A stretch of 64,000 nucleotides of DNA, from positions 1 through 64,000 of the forward strand of contig CAIVQO010000077.1 in the NCBI GenBank assembly GCA_903908065.1, given 5' to 3'. How positions within the stretch are numbered: position 1 is the stretch's first letter; every line of letters begins with the position of its first letter. Positions 1-8,319 of this stretch are shown in pieces. Made by a program: the position numbers and the translations under genes. The notes beneath the pieces were generated by a model. That model did no database searches and had not been told where the DNA came from. It was given only the letters and a program-made list of their open reading frames with translations. The stretch is from an uncultured beta proteobacterium (GTDB lineage Bacteria > Pseudomonadota > Gammaproteobacteria > Burkholderiales > Rhodocyclaceae).

Positions 1-104
1 AGAGTGATTTCAGCGCCCACATCAGCCGGTATCTGTTCTATCTTGATTTTTTCGCCGGCAGCGACGCGATATTGCTTGCCGCCGGTTTTTATGACCGCAT
101 ACAT
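1..104 (-). CDS. rplU: 50S ribosomal protein L21, N-terminal part only
   Basis: The first 34 residues of ribosomal protein L21 can be read from position 104 leftwards, beginning [14 protein letters not shown], a near-universal L21 start. L21 binds 23S rRNA in the large subunit. The gene runs off the left edge, so only about a third is present. The start is supported by a GGAG ribosome binding site about nine bases upstream. In most bacteria rpmA (L27) follows rplU, which would lie outside the window. The 59 bases between this start and the stop of the IclR-type gene probably hold its promoter, but I see no convincing -35/-10 pair. Confidence 0.93.
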   Translation of the reverse strand, partial: MYAVIKTGGKQYRVAAGEKIKIEQIPADVGAEIT

Positions 105-163
105 GATGGGAAACTCCAAATGGGATGACGCAAAGAACCGCACAGTATATAGATTGACGCGGT

Positions 164-976
164 TCAGGTCAATGCGGTTTTTGCCCCGACCTTGCCACCC
201 TGGTAGCCGATGGCCAACGAGATCGCGTCGGCGGTGGCCTTGACCAGTTCGGCCCAGTCCGGGCTATGGCGTTCGACCGGCGCCGACACCGACAAACCCG
301 CCACCAGTTCGCCTGAGTCGTCACGCACGCCGGCCGCGATGCAGCGCAGGCCGGGTTCAATCTCCTCGTTGTCGAAAGCGATGCCATGGCGCCGGGCGCG
401 ATCGACCTCTCGTTCCAGTGCCGTGACCGTGGTCAGCGATGTCGGCGTGAAACCGGGCAAGCCAGTGCGCCTGGCGTATTCCCGCAGCTGCTGCGGGCTA
501 TCGTCGGCGAGGTAGAGCTTGCCGACGGCAGTGACATGCAGGGGTGCCCGGGCACCGACCAGATGCACTACGCGAATCGACGAGCGGCCGCTGGAGGTGC
601 GCTCGACATAGACGATTTCGTCGCCCTGGCGCACGCCGAGATTGACGCTTTCGCCGATCTGCTGGTGCAGGCGCTGCATCAGCGGCATCGCGGCAGCTCG
701 GATGCTGATGCGCGACTTGACCACGTTGCCAAGCTCGAGCAGGCGGATGCCCAGCCGGTAGCTGCCCGCCTCGGCGCGTTCGACAAAGCCCGAGGCCGCC
801 ATGGCGGCGAGGATACGATGCGCGGTGGATGGGTGCAAACCCGTCTCCAGCGCCAGCTGCTTGAGGCTGACCGGGTCGGGGTGGTAGGAAAGGACATCGA
901 GCAGCTTCATCATGCGCTCGATGACCTGGATGCCGCTGCGCGCTTCCGGCGCGGCATCCGCGGGCTTGTGCACCAC
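164..976 (-). CDS. IclR-family transcriptional regulator
   Basis: A 270-residue protein with the IclR layout: an N-terminal winged helix-turn-helix (about residues 15-75, including the segment [20 protein letters not shown]) and a C-terminal effector-binding domain (about 90-260, with ALGEREV-like and [18 protein letters not shown] segments typical of the family). It starts at a GTG, with a second GTG directly after, and only a weak AAGAGA-like ribosome binding site. It is divergent from lutABC across 135 bases, so it is the natural candidate to control lactate oxidation, although known lut/lld regulators are usually GntR-type. Family members often repress or activate an adjacent catabolic operon in response to a small acid. 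The link to lactate is inference from position; the family call is secure. Confidence 0.85.
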   Translation of the reverse strand: MVHKPADAAPEARSGIQVIERMMKLLDVLSYHPDPVSLKQLALETGLHPSTAHRILAAMAASGFVERAEAGSYRLGIRLLELGNVVKSRISIRAAAMPLMQRLHQQIGESVNLGVRQGDEIVYVERTSSGRSSIRVVHLVGARAPLHVTAVGKLYLADDSPQQLREYARRTGLPGFTPTSLTTVTALEREVDRARRHGIAFDNEEIEPGLRCIAAGVRDDSGELVAGLSVSAPVERHSPDWAELVKATADAISLAIGYQGGKVGAKTALT

Positions 977-1111
977 GGCAATCTCTTGCGGAAAGGGAAC
1001 TCGGATACTATAGCAAACCGCGCCACCGCTGCCCGGGCACCGATCTGATTTGCATGTCCCGATCCGGCTTCGGCAGCGCGCGACAACGACATAACCCTAC
1101 GGAGAGAGCCC

Positions 1112-1846
1112 TTGGCAAGCAAGCGCGTCGGACTGTTCGTCACCTGCCTGGTGGACCTGATGCGACCCCGCATCGGCTTCGCCGCCCTGAAACTGCTGGA
1201 ATCTGCCGGATGCGAAGTGATCGTGCCGGAGACGCAGACCTGTTGCGGCCAGCCGGCCTGGAATTCCGGCGACAAGGCGGGGGCGGAAGCGCTGGCGAAG
1301 AAGGCCATCGCCGAATTCGAGGGCTTCGACTACATCGTCGTGCCTTCCGGCTCCTGCGGCGACCATATCCGCACCGAATACCAGTCGATGTTCGTCGACG
1401 AGCCAACATGGCGCGACCGCGCCACGGCGATGGCCGCGCGCACCTACGAACTGACCGATTTCCTCGCCACCGTGCTCAAGGTGGAGACGGTGCCGGGCGA
1501 CTACGAAGGCACGGTGACCTACCACGATTCCTGCAGCGGCCTGCGCAGCATGGGCATCAAGCAGCAACCGCGCGCGCTGCTGGCAAAGATGAAGGGGGTC
1601 GAACTCAAGGAAATGAACGGCTGCGAGGAGTGCTGCGGCTTCGGCGGCACTTTCTCGGTCAAGTTCGGCGAAGTCTCGGCAGCGATCGCCGAGCGCAAAT
1701 GCGATTTCATCCACGCCAGCGGTGCGCCGGCCGTGGTCGGCGGCGACCTCGGCTGCCTGCTCAATATCGAGGGCAAGCTGCGGCGCATGGGCGATGAATC
1801 GACCCAGGTGCTGCACGTCGCCGAAGTGCTCGCCGGGAGGGGCTGA
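1112..1846 (+). CDS. lutA: L-lactate utilization protein LutA (cysteine-rich CCG-domain subunit)
   Basis: A 244-residue protein with two cysteine-rich CCG segments, TCCGQPAW near residue 44 and CCGFGGTF near residue 173, as in LutA/YkgE and the heterodisulfide-reductase-like subunits that bind unusual iron-sulfur clusters. With LutB and LutC it forms a cytoplasmic, flavin-independent L-lactate oxidation system. The start is a TTG preceded by GGAGAGAG at a normal distance; no better ATG fits the family N-terminus. It is the first gene of lutABC and is separated from lutB by three bases. The divergent IclR-type gene is the likely regulator. The length is normal for the family. Confidence 0.93.
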   Translation: MASKRVGLFVTCLVDLMRPRIGFAALKLLESAGCEVIVPETQTCCGQPAWNSGDKAGAEALAKKAIAEFEGFDYIVVPSGSCGDHIRTEYQSMFVDEPTWRDRATAMAARTYELTDFLATVLKVETVPGDYEGTVTYHDSCSGLRSMGIKQQPRALLAKMKGVELKEMNGCEECCGFGGTFSVKFGEVSAAIAERKCDFIHASGAPAVVGGDLGCLLNIEGKLRRMGDESTQVLHVAEVLAGRG

Positions 1847-1849
1847 ACC

Positions 1850-3274
1850 ATGGAAATCAAGTCCATGCGCTTCAAGGCGAACTCCGAGGCCTCGCTGGCC
1901 AACGTGGTGCTGCAGGGCAACCTGAAGAATGCCAAGGGCAAGTTCGTCACCAAGCGCGCCGAAGCAATCAAGGAAATCGACGATTTCGAAGGCACCCGCG
2001 ACGCCGCCGCCGCGATCCGCAACAAGGTGATCGACAACCTCGACCTCTGGCTGGAGCGCTTCGAAACCAGGGCACAGGAAACCGGAGCTACCGTGATGTG
2101 GGCCAGGGACGGCGCCGAGGTCTGCCGCCTGGTGACCGAGATCGCGCGCAAGCATGGTGTGACCAAGGTCACCAAGTCGAAGTCGATGCTGTCCGAGGAA
2201 GCCGGGCTCAACCAGGCGCTCGAAGCCGCCGGCATCCAGCCGGTGGAGACCGACCTCGGCGAATACATCCTGCAGGTCAATGACAACGAGCCGCCCAGCC
2301 ACATCATCGCGCCGGCGGTGCACAAGAGCCTGGACGACGTCGCCGACCTGTTCCACAAGGTGCATGGCACGCCGCGCAAGACCGAGATTCCGGCGCTGAC
2401 GCGCGAAGCGCGCGAAGTGCTGCGCGGCCATTTCCTGACGGCCGAGATGGGGCTCTCGGGCGGCAATTTCCTGATCGCCGAAACCGGATCGGTGGCGCTG
2501 GTCACCAACGAAGGCAACGGCCGCATGGTGACGACCATGCCGAAGGTGCACGTCGTCATTACCGGCATTGAAAAAGTGATCCCGACGCTGGAGGACTTGT
2601 CGACCCTGATGCGCCTCTTGCCGCGCTCGGCGACCGGGCAATCGATCTCGAATTATTTTTCCATCCTCACCGGGGTCAAGAAGCCCGAGGAGCATGACGG
2701 CCCCGAGCACCTGTATTTCGTGCTGGTCGATAGCGGCCGGGCCGACGTGGTCGGCGGCGAGTTCCACGAGATGCTGCGCTGCATCCGCTGCGGCGCCTGC
2801 ATGAACCACTGCCCGGTGTACCAGACCATCGGCGGCCATGCCTACGGTTGGGTCTATCCCGGCCCGATGGGCTCGGTGCTGACGCCGCTGTATGCAGGCA
2901 TCGAGAACTCGATCGACCTGCCGCACGCAGCCACCCTGTGCAACCAGTGCGGTGTGGTCTGCCCGGTGAAGATTCCGTTGCCCGACCTGCTGCGCAAACT
3001 GCGCGAGAAGCAGACCGAGGCCGGCCTGCGCCCGCTCACCGAGCGCATCGGACTGCGCGTCTGGGCCTGGGTGGCGCAACGGCCGGCACTGTACGGACTG
3101 GGCGCCCGTTTCGGTGCGCGTTACCTGAAGTGGCTGGCCGGCGAGGACAAGAGCATTCGCCTGCTGCCCACGGCGCCCGAATGGACGCGCGGCCGCGATT
3201 TCCCGGCACCACAGGGCAAGACCTTCCGCGAGCTCTACGCCGCACGTCAAAAATCCACAAAGGGGTCGGCATGA
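1850..3274 (+). CDS. lutB: L-lactate utilization iron-sulfur protein LutB
   Basis: A 474-residue protein with an N-terminal LUD domain (about residues 60-290) followed by a ferredoxin-like part. The cluster ligands are visible: C311, C314, C317 and C321 in CIRCGACMNHCP, and C364, C367 and C371 in CNQCGVVCP. LutB is the electron-transfer subunit of the LutABC lactate-oxidizing complex. The C-terminal tail of about 80 residues is ordinary for the family. The stop overlaps the lutC start as ATGA, so lutC is probably translated by coupling. Family and length both fit; nothing is missing. Confidence 0.93.
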   Translation: MEIKSMRFKANSEASLANVVLQGNLKNAKGKFVTKRAEAIKEIDDFEGTRDAAAAIRNKVIDNLDLWLERFETRAQETGATVMWARDGAEVCRLVTEIARKHGVTKVTKSKSMLSEEAGLNQALEAAGIQPVETDLGEYILQVNDNEPPSHIIAPAVHKSLDDVADLFHKVHGTPRKTEIPALTREAREVLRGHFLTAEMGLSGGNFLIAETGSVALVTNEGNGRMVTTMPKVHVVITGIEKVIPTLEDLSTLMRLLPRSATGQSISNYFSILTGVKKPEEHDGPEHLYFVLVDSGRADVVGGEFHEMLRCIRCGACMNHCPVYQTIGGHAYGWVYPGPMGSVLTPLYAGIENSIDLPHAATLCNQCGVVCPVKIPLPDLLRKLREKQTEAGLRPLTERIGLRVWAWVAQRPALYGLGARFGARYLKWLAGEDKSIRLLPTAPEWTRGRDFPAPQGKTFRELYAARQKSTKGSA

Positions 3275-3930
3275 GTTCCCGCGAAGAAATCCTCGGCCGC
3301 GTGCGCGCGGCCCTGCACCGTAATGCCGGCAACGCCGCCGCTGCCCGCGAGGTGATGATGGCGGCGCTCGCCAACCGCAGGCCGGGTCCGCAGCCGGCGG
3401 TGGCCAGCGAGCCGCGCGCCCTGCTGGAGCGCTTCCGCCTCAAGTCGGAACAGGCGTCGAGCACGGTGGACATCGTCGCCAGCGATGCTGAGGTGCCGGC
3501 AGATATCGCCAAGTACCTTGCCGCGATGAAGCTGCCGACCACGGCCGTGGCCTGGGCCTCGCTCGCGGCGCTGGATTGGGCCGGCGCTGGGCTCAAGGTC
3601 GAAACCCGTGGCGCGCGCGATGCCGACCTGGTGGGCATTACCGGCTGCTTCTGCGCCGTCGCCGAAACCGGCACGCTGATGATGACTTCCTCGCCCGACA
3701 CCCCGGCGGCGGTCAGCCTGCTGCCGGAAACGCACATCGCCGTGGTGCGTGCCGCGCGTATCGTGCCCTACATGGAAGACGCCTGGAACCTGGCGCGTGC
3801 CGAACTCGGCAGCCTGCCGCGTGCGGTGAATTTCATCTCCGGGCCCTCGCGCACCGGCGATATCGAGCAGACCATCGTGCTTGGCGCGCATGGGCCCTAC
3901 CGGGTGCATCTGGTGATCGTGGAAGGTTGA
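3271..3930 (+). CDS. lutC: L-lactate utilization protein LutC (LUD domain)
   Basis: A 219-residue LUD-domain protein, beginning MSSREEILGRVRAAL, with the conserved glycine-rich stretch GITGCFCAVAETGT and the terminal GPSRTGDIEQ motif characteristic of LutC/YkgG. It is the third subunit of the lactate oxidation complex. The ATG overlaps the lutB stop by four bases. The stop overlaps the next gene's start by one base (TGATG), so the following thioredoxin-like gene belongs to the same transcript. The middle region (about residues 60-120) is less conserved, as usual in this family. Confidence 0.92.
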   Translation: MSSREEILGRVRAALHRNAGNAAAAREVMMAALANRRPGPQPAVASEPRALLERFRLKSEQASSTVDIVASDAEVPADIAKYLAAMKLPTTAVAWASLAALDWAGAGLKVETRGARDADLVGITGCFCAVAETGTLMMTSSPDTPAAVSLLPETHIAVVRAARIVPYMEDAWNLARAELGSLPRAVNFISGPSRTGDIEQTIVLGAHGPYRVHLVIVEG

Positions 3931-4931
3931 TGCGCCACCTGCTCGCGGCGCTGGCGCTGCTGATCGCCGTCTCGCCAGCGCCGACTTTTGCCCAGGTTGG
4001 CGACGAAGTCCTGCCGCCGCCCTTTGTCGAAACCTTCCTCGATCTGCCGGACGATGCTGCGCAGGCGGCGAAGTCGGGCAAGCGCCTGCTGCTTTACTTC
4101 GGCCAGCAGGGCTGCCCTTACTGCAAGGAGCTGATGAGCACCAGCTTCACGCAGAAGGAGATCACCGACAAGCTGGCGAAGCACTTCGTTGCCATCGGCT
4201 TCGACCTTTTCGGCGACCGCGAGGTGACCTGGTTCGACGGCAAGGTCCGGCGCGAGAAGGACCTGGCGAAATTCCTCAAGGTGCAGTTCACGCCGACCCT
4301 GCTGTTGCTCGACGAGAAGGGTGCGAGCATCGTCCGCATCAATGGCTTCTACCCGCCGCACCGGTTCTCCGCCGCGCTCGACTACTCGGCGCAGCGCCTG
4401 GAGAAGAAGCTCGCCTTCGCCGACCACATGCGCGCCGTGCCGCAGACCGGCGCCAACCCCGCGCTCAACGAGCAGCCCTTCTTCATCAAGCCGCCGCACG
4501 ACCTGCGGCGCAAACCCGGCGGCAAGCCGCTTGCCGTGCTGTTCGAGTCGAAGCATTGCGCGCCCTGCGACGAGCTGCACAAGGAAGGTTTCCAGCGCCA
4601 GGAGACGCAGGCGGCGCTGGCGAAATTCGACGTCGCGCGTTTCGGCATTGCAGCCAGGGACACGCTGACCACGCCGCAGGGCAAGGCGACGACAGCCGAA
4701 GCCTGGGCGCGGGAACTCAAGATCGCCTATACGCCGAGCGTGTTGTTTTTCGATGAGCACGGCAAGGAGGTGTTCCGGCTCGAGGCCTACCTGCGGCCGT
4801 TCCACTTCGCCTCGTCCTTCGAGTACGTCGGCAGTGGCGCCTGGCGCAAGGAACCCGAATTCCAGCGCTTCCTGCAGCACAAGGCGGAGACGATCCGCGA
4901 GCGCGGCGGGAAGCTGGAACTCTGGAAGTAG
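3930..4931 (+). CDS. Periplasmic protein with two thioredoxin folds
   Basis: A 333-residue protein. Residues 1-21 form a signal peptide ending in a TFA|Q cleavage site, so it should act in the periplasm. Two thioredoxin-like domains follow in tandem. The first has C62-P-Y-C65 in GCPYCKEL and a cis-proline in FTPTLLLLD near residue 121. The second has C210-A-P-C213 and a matching YTPSVLFFD. The CPYC centre resembles SoxW and DsbC/DsbG-like proteins. It is coupled to lutC by TGATG, so it is made with the lactate enzymes, but a periplasmic thiol protein has no obvious role with cytoplasmic LutABC. I do not recognise a named gene; thiol reductase, disulfide carrier or cytochrome c maturation helper are all possible. 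Confidence 0.8.
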   Translation: MRHLLAALALLIAVSPAPTFAQVGDEVLPPPFVETFLDLPDDAAQAAKSGKRLLLYFGQQGCPYCKELMSTSFTQKEITDKLAKHFVAIGFDLFGDREVTWFDGKVRREKDLAKFLKVQFTPTLLLLDEKGASIVRINGFYPPHRFSAALDYSAQRLEKKLAFADHMRAVPQTGANPALNEQPFFIKPPHDLRRKPGGKPLAVLFESKHCAPCDELHKEGFQRQETQAALAKFDVARFGIAARDTLTTPQGKATTAEAWARELKIAYTPSVLFFDEHGKEVFRLEAYLRPFHFASSFEYVGSGAWRKEPEFQRFLQHKAETIRERGGKLELWK

Positions 4932-4943
4932 GTCGGTCCGCGC

Positions 4944-5528
4944 TTAGCGCGCCGCGCCGCCGTTCTTGCGCCGCATCACTTCGCGGGTGATCTCGACATA
5001 ATGCTCGCGCGTTTCCGACTCGATGGTCGAGCGCGCCAATCCCAGCGGCATCACCGTGTCGGGTACGGCCTCGGACTGGTAGCGAATGCGTGTGACGCCG
5101 TCCCTTTCCTCCAGCCGCGTGGTGCCGCGGAAACGCTTCATGTTGCCTTCGACCATGCGTGACTCGAACTTCTCGTAGGGCGTCAAAGTCAGTTCGCGCG
5201 TCGACTGGAACTCGAAGCTGAAGGGGCCGAAGCCGGCTTTGCCGGTTTGCGCGACGCGCACCACGTTGCCGTTGCGCAAAATCACCCGGCTTGCCGCAAT
5301 GTTGGAAATGAAGCGTGGCAGGCCGTCGAAGTCGGTCAGAACCTCCCAGACTTCCTTGGCGCTGGCGGCGATCCCGGCCTCGGCATGGATACGTACGGTG
5401 TCATTCTCGATCTCGACCCGGACTACCACGTCATTAGCGTTTTCGGGGCGGGCGCGCGGCACGGCAAACGGGCCCAGCATCAGTGCAGCAAACAGGAGGG
5501 CGAGGCGGGAATGGAAAACGCTAGGCAT
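4944..5528 (-). CDS. Secreted SRPBCC (START/cyclase-like) family protein
   Basis: A 194-residue protein with an N-terminal signal peptide (hydrophobic core LALLFAALMLGPFAV) followed by a polyketide-cyclase/SRPBCC-type fold (about residues 40-180), recognisable from IAASAKEVWEVLTDFDGLPRFISNI, the hallmark opening of this family. Such proteins bind hydrophobic ligands in a deep pocket; the ligand here is unknown. The start at 5528 has an AAAGGA ribosome binding site and lies inside the 3' end of the preceding cation ATPase gene, overlapping by eight bases, so the two are probably co-transcribed. It converges on the tandem thioredoxin gene with a 12-base gap and no clear terminator between. Confidence 0.75.
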   Translation of the reverse strand: MPSVFHSRLALLFAALMLGPFAVPRARPENANDVVVRVEIENDTVRIHAEAGIAASAKEVWEVLTDFDGLPRFISNIAASRVILRNGNVVRVAQTGKAGFGPFSFEFQSTRELTLTPYEKFESRMVEGNMKRFRGTTRLEERDGVTRIRYQSEAVPDTVMPLGLARSTIESETREHYVEITREVMRRKNGGAAR

Positions 5529-8289
5529 GGAAAGTCCTTTGGCGGGCGCCACCTTGCAGGCGCTTGAACAGCTCAATGATAAGCACTGAAAGAACGGCGA
5601 TGACGGCAATTTCGCTCCAGGCCTGAAGGCTGATCGGCGCCGTGCCAAAGGCGGCATTCATCGGCGACCCGTAGGTGATCAGCAGTTGCAGCGCGATCTG
5701 GGCGCCGGCACCCGCCCACACCCAGGAATTGGAAAAGGGCGGAATCGCGCTCAAGGGCAGGCGCAGCGAGCGGCAGCTGAACAGATAAACGACCTCGATG
5801 GCGACGAACACATTCATCGCCACCGTGCGCGCTTCGGCCATCGACTGCCCGCGCTCCAGCGCCAGCAGGAAGAGGCCGAAGGATCCCGCCAGCATCAGAA
5901 TGCCGACCAGCACGATGCGGCCGACCAGCACGCCGTCGAGCACCGGCGCCGCCGGCGGGCGCGGCGGGCGGCGCATGATGCCGCGCTCGGCGGGTTCGAA
6001 GGCCAGCGGCAGGCCGAGCAGCACGGCGGTAGTCATGTTGATCCAGAGGATCTGCAGCGGCGTGATCGGCAGCGTGGCGCCGGCGACGATGGCGGCGAGG
6101 ATCACCAGACCCTCGCCGAAGTTGGTCGGCAGCGTCCAGGTGATGAACTTGACCAGGTTGTCGTAGATGCCGCGGCCTTCCTCGACGGCGGCCTCGATGG
6201 TGGCGAAGTTGTCGTCGGTGAGCACCATTGCCGCCGCCTCCTTGGCTACGTCGGTGCCGCCCTGGCCCATGGCGATGCCGATGTCGGCCTGCTTCAGCGC
6301 CGGGGCGTCATTGACGCCGTCGCCCGTCATCGCCACCACCTCGCCCTCGGCCTGCAGTGCGCGCACCAGGCGCAGCTTCTGCTCCGGCTCGACGCGGGCG
6401 AAGACGTTGACCGTGCGTACCGCGTCGCGCAGGCCGGCGTTGTCGAGCCGTGCCAGTTCGCGCCCGGTCAGCACCGTCGCGCCTTGCGCCTGTGGCAGGA
6501 TGCCGATCTGCGCGGCGATGGCGCGCGCCGTCTCGGCATGGTCGCCGGAGATCATCTTCACCGTGATGCCGGCCGCATGGCAGGTGCGTACCGCGGAAAT
6601 CGCCCGTGCGCGCGGCGGGTCGATCATGCCGGCCAGGCCAAGCAGGACCAGCTCGCGCTCCAGCGTCGCATCGTCCAGCGCTCCGTCCTGGACTTGGCGG
6701 CGACGCGCCAGCGCCAGCACGCGCAGGCCCTGCGCCGCCATGTCCCGCGCCGCCGACTCGATGGCCGCCGCATCGAGCGCGACCTCGCTGCCGTCGTCGG
6801 CGAGCATGGCGCGGCAGGCCGGCAGCAGTTTCTCCAGCGCGCCCTTGGCGTAGAGGACCGCGTCGCCCTCCACACTGTGCAGCGTCGCCATGGTTTGGCG
6901 CGCCGAATCGAAGGGCAGCTCGTCGCGGCGGCTGAAAGCCTGGCGCAGCGTGGCTTCGTCGAGGCCCGCCTTGCGCGCGACGACCAGCAGTGCGGCTTCG
7001 GTCGGGTCGCCCGTGATCAGCCACTGGCGGTGTTCGTAGTAGAGCGCGGCGTCGTTGCACAGGGCGCCGGCGATCAGGGTTTCGCGCAGCGCCTGCGGGA
7101 AGGTTATGTCCCCGGCCGGGCCGGAGACGGTATCCCTGGCGGACGGCGCCTGTGGTACGGCGACCCCGCCGCGCCGAATCGCCCCTTCAGGCCTGTAGCC
7201 CTGGCCATCGACCGAAAAAAGCTGGCCGCCGACCCATAGCGCGGTGACGGTCATCGCGTTCTCGGTGAGCGTGCCGGTCTTGTCCGAACAGATCACCGTG
7301 GTGCTGCCGAGGGCCTCCACCGCCGGCAGGTGGCGGATGATGGCGCGGCGCCTGGCCATGCGGCCGACGCCGATTGCCAGGGTGATGCTCATCGCCGCCG
7401 GCAGGCCTTCGGGGATCGCGCCGACGGCCAGCGCCACCGCCGCCATCAGCATGTCCACCCAGGATTCGCCGCGCAGCACGCCAATGGCGAAAGTCAGCGC
7501 GGCCAGCCCGAGGATCACCCAGAGCAGGAAGCCGGCGAACTCCCCCATCTTGCGCGTCAGCGGGGTGGCGATCTCGGGTGCCGCTGCGATCAGGCCCGAG
7601 ATGCGGCCGGTCTCGGTGGCGTCGGCCGTGGCCACCACCAGGCCGTGGCCCTGGCCGGCGACCACCGTGGTGCCGGCATAGGCCATGTTGCGCCGGTCGG
7701 CGAGCAGGGTGTCGTGGGGCAGGGCCTCGTGGTGCTTGTCGATTGGCGCCGCCTCGCCGGTCAGTGCCGCCTCGATGGTACGCAGCTGGCGCCCGGAGAG
7801 GATGCGCAGGTCGGCCGGCACCTTGTCGCCGGCGGCCAGCCAGACCACGTCACCGGGCACCAGGTGCACCGCATCCATGCGCCGCCGCCGGCCGCCACGG
7901 ACCACGGTGACCTCGGTGGCGATCGCGCGCGCCAGGGCTTCGAGTGCGGCCTCGGCCTTGCCTTCCTGCAGGTAGCCGATGATCGCATTGACCAGCACCA
8001 CGCCGAGGATCACCGCGCTGTCTATCCATTCGCCGAGCGCGGCGGTGACGATGCCGGAACCGATCAGCACCAGCACCAGCGGTTCCTTGAGCTGGGCCAG
8101 GAAGCGCGCCAGGGCGCTGCGTCCGGCGCGCGGCGTGGGACGGTTAGGACCGTGGCGGGCCAGGCGTGCGGCGGCTTCCTCTTCGCTCAGGCCATCTTCG
8201 GGACGGACCCCGTGATGGTTCAAGGCCTCGTCGGCGGGGGTCGCGTGCCAGTGGGGCGGGTGCGGCAAGGGCTGGGTGGCGGGGTTCAT
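5521..8289 (-). CDS. P-type (P2) cation-transporting ATPase
   Basis: A 922-residue ion pump. Visible motifs are an N-terminal cation-ATPase domain (about 15-85), LTGEA at 176-180 in the actuator domain, PEGLP at 293-297 in M4, the phosphorylated D336 in DKTGTLT, and TGDGVNDAPAL near residue 660 at the hinge. The PEGLP motif and length place it with P2-type pumps. The M6 segment reads NMTTAVLLG, without the acidic residue that Ca2+ pumps of the SERCA type use, and resembles the CtpF-like bacterial subgroup, so the ion (Ca2+, Na+, K+ or Mg2+) cannot be fixed. The start has no good ribosome binding site; a GATAAT box ends six bases before the ATG, suggesting a leaderless message. Confidence 0.9.
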   Translation of the reverse strand: MNPATQPLPHPPHWHATPADEALNHHGVRPEDGLSEEEAAARLARHGPNRPTPRAGRSALARFLAQLKEPLVLVLIGSGIVTAALGEWIDSAVILGVVLVNAIIGYLQEGKAEAALEALARAIATEVTVVRGGRRRRMDAVHLVPGDVVWLAAGDKVPADLRILSGRQLRTIEAALTGEAAPIDKHHEALPHDTLLADRRNMAYAGTTVVAGQGHGLVVATADATETGRISGLIAAAPEIATPLTRKMGEFAGFLLWVILGLAALTFAIGVLRGESWVDMLMAAVALAVGAIPEGLPAAMSITLAIGVGRMARRRAIIRHLPAVEALGSTTVICSDKTGTLTENAMTVTALWVGGQLFSVDGQGYRPEGAIRRGGVAVPQAPSARDTVSGPAGDITFPQALRETLIAGALCNDAALYYEHRQWLITGDPTEAALLVVARKAGLDEATLRQAFSRRDELPFDSARQTMATLHSVEGDAVLYAKGALEKLLPACRAMLADDGSEVALDAAAIESAARDMAAQGLRVLALARRRQVQDGALDDATLERELVLLGLAGMIDPPRARAISAVRTCHAAGITVKMISGDHAETARAIAAQIGILPQAQGATVLTGRELARLDNAGLRDAVRTVNVFARVEPEQKLRLVRALQAEGEVVAMTGDGVNDAPALKQADIGIAMGQGGTDVAKEAAAMVLTDDNFATIEAAVEEGRGIYDNLVKFITWTLPTNFGEGLVILAAIVAGATLPITPLQILWINMTTAVLLGLPLAFEPAERGIMRRPPRPPAAPVLDGVLVGRIVLVGILMLAGSFGLFLLALERGQSMAEARTVAMNVFVAIEVVYLFSCRSLRLPLSAIPPFSNSWVWAGAGAQIALQLLITYGSPMNAAFGTAPISLQAWSEIAVIAVLSVLIIELFKRLQGGARQRTFHA

Positions 8290-8295
8290 GCGGCG

Positions 8296-8301
8296 ATTAT
8301 C
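8296..8301 (-). promoter_or_regulatory. Candidate -10 box of the P-type ATPase gene
   Basis: GATAAT on the minus strand, followed by CGCCGC and then the ATG of the cation ATPase. A transcript from this box would start at or next to the start codon. No good -35 hexamer is visible, so the call rests on the hexamer, its position and the lack of a Shine-Dalgarno sequence. Confidence 0.4.
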
Positions 8302-8319
8302 CGCCGTGCCCGCACCCGC

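Noticed and set aside
977..1111. Clear palindromic operator for the IclR-type regulator in the lutABC gap
   Set aside because: CTATAG near 1008 is a short palindrome only; nothing resembling a 12-15 base IclR-family site stands out.
1097..3250. Long open frame of 717 codons on the minus strand opposite lutABC
   Set aside because: It mirrors lutA and lutB, is rich in His, Arg, Gly and Ala as expected for the antisense of GC-rich genes, and matches no family. The plus-strand genes are clear.
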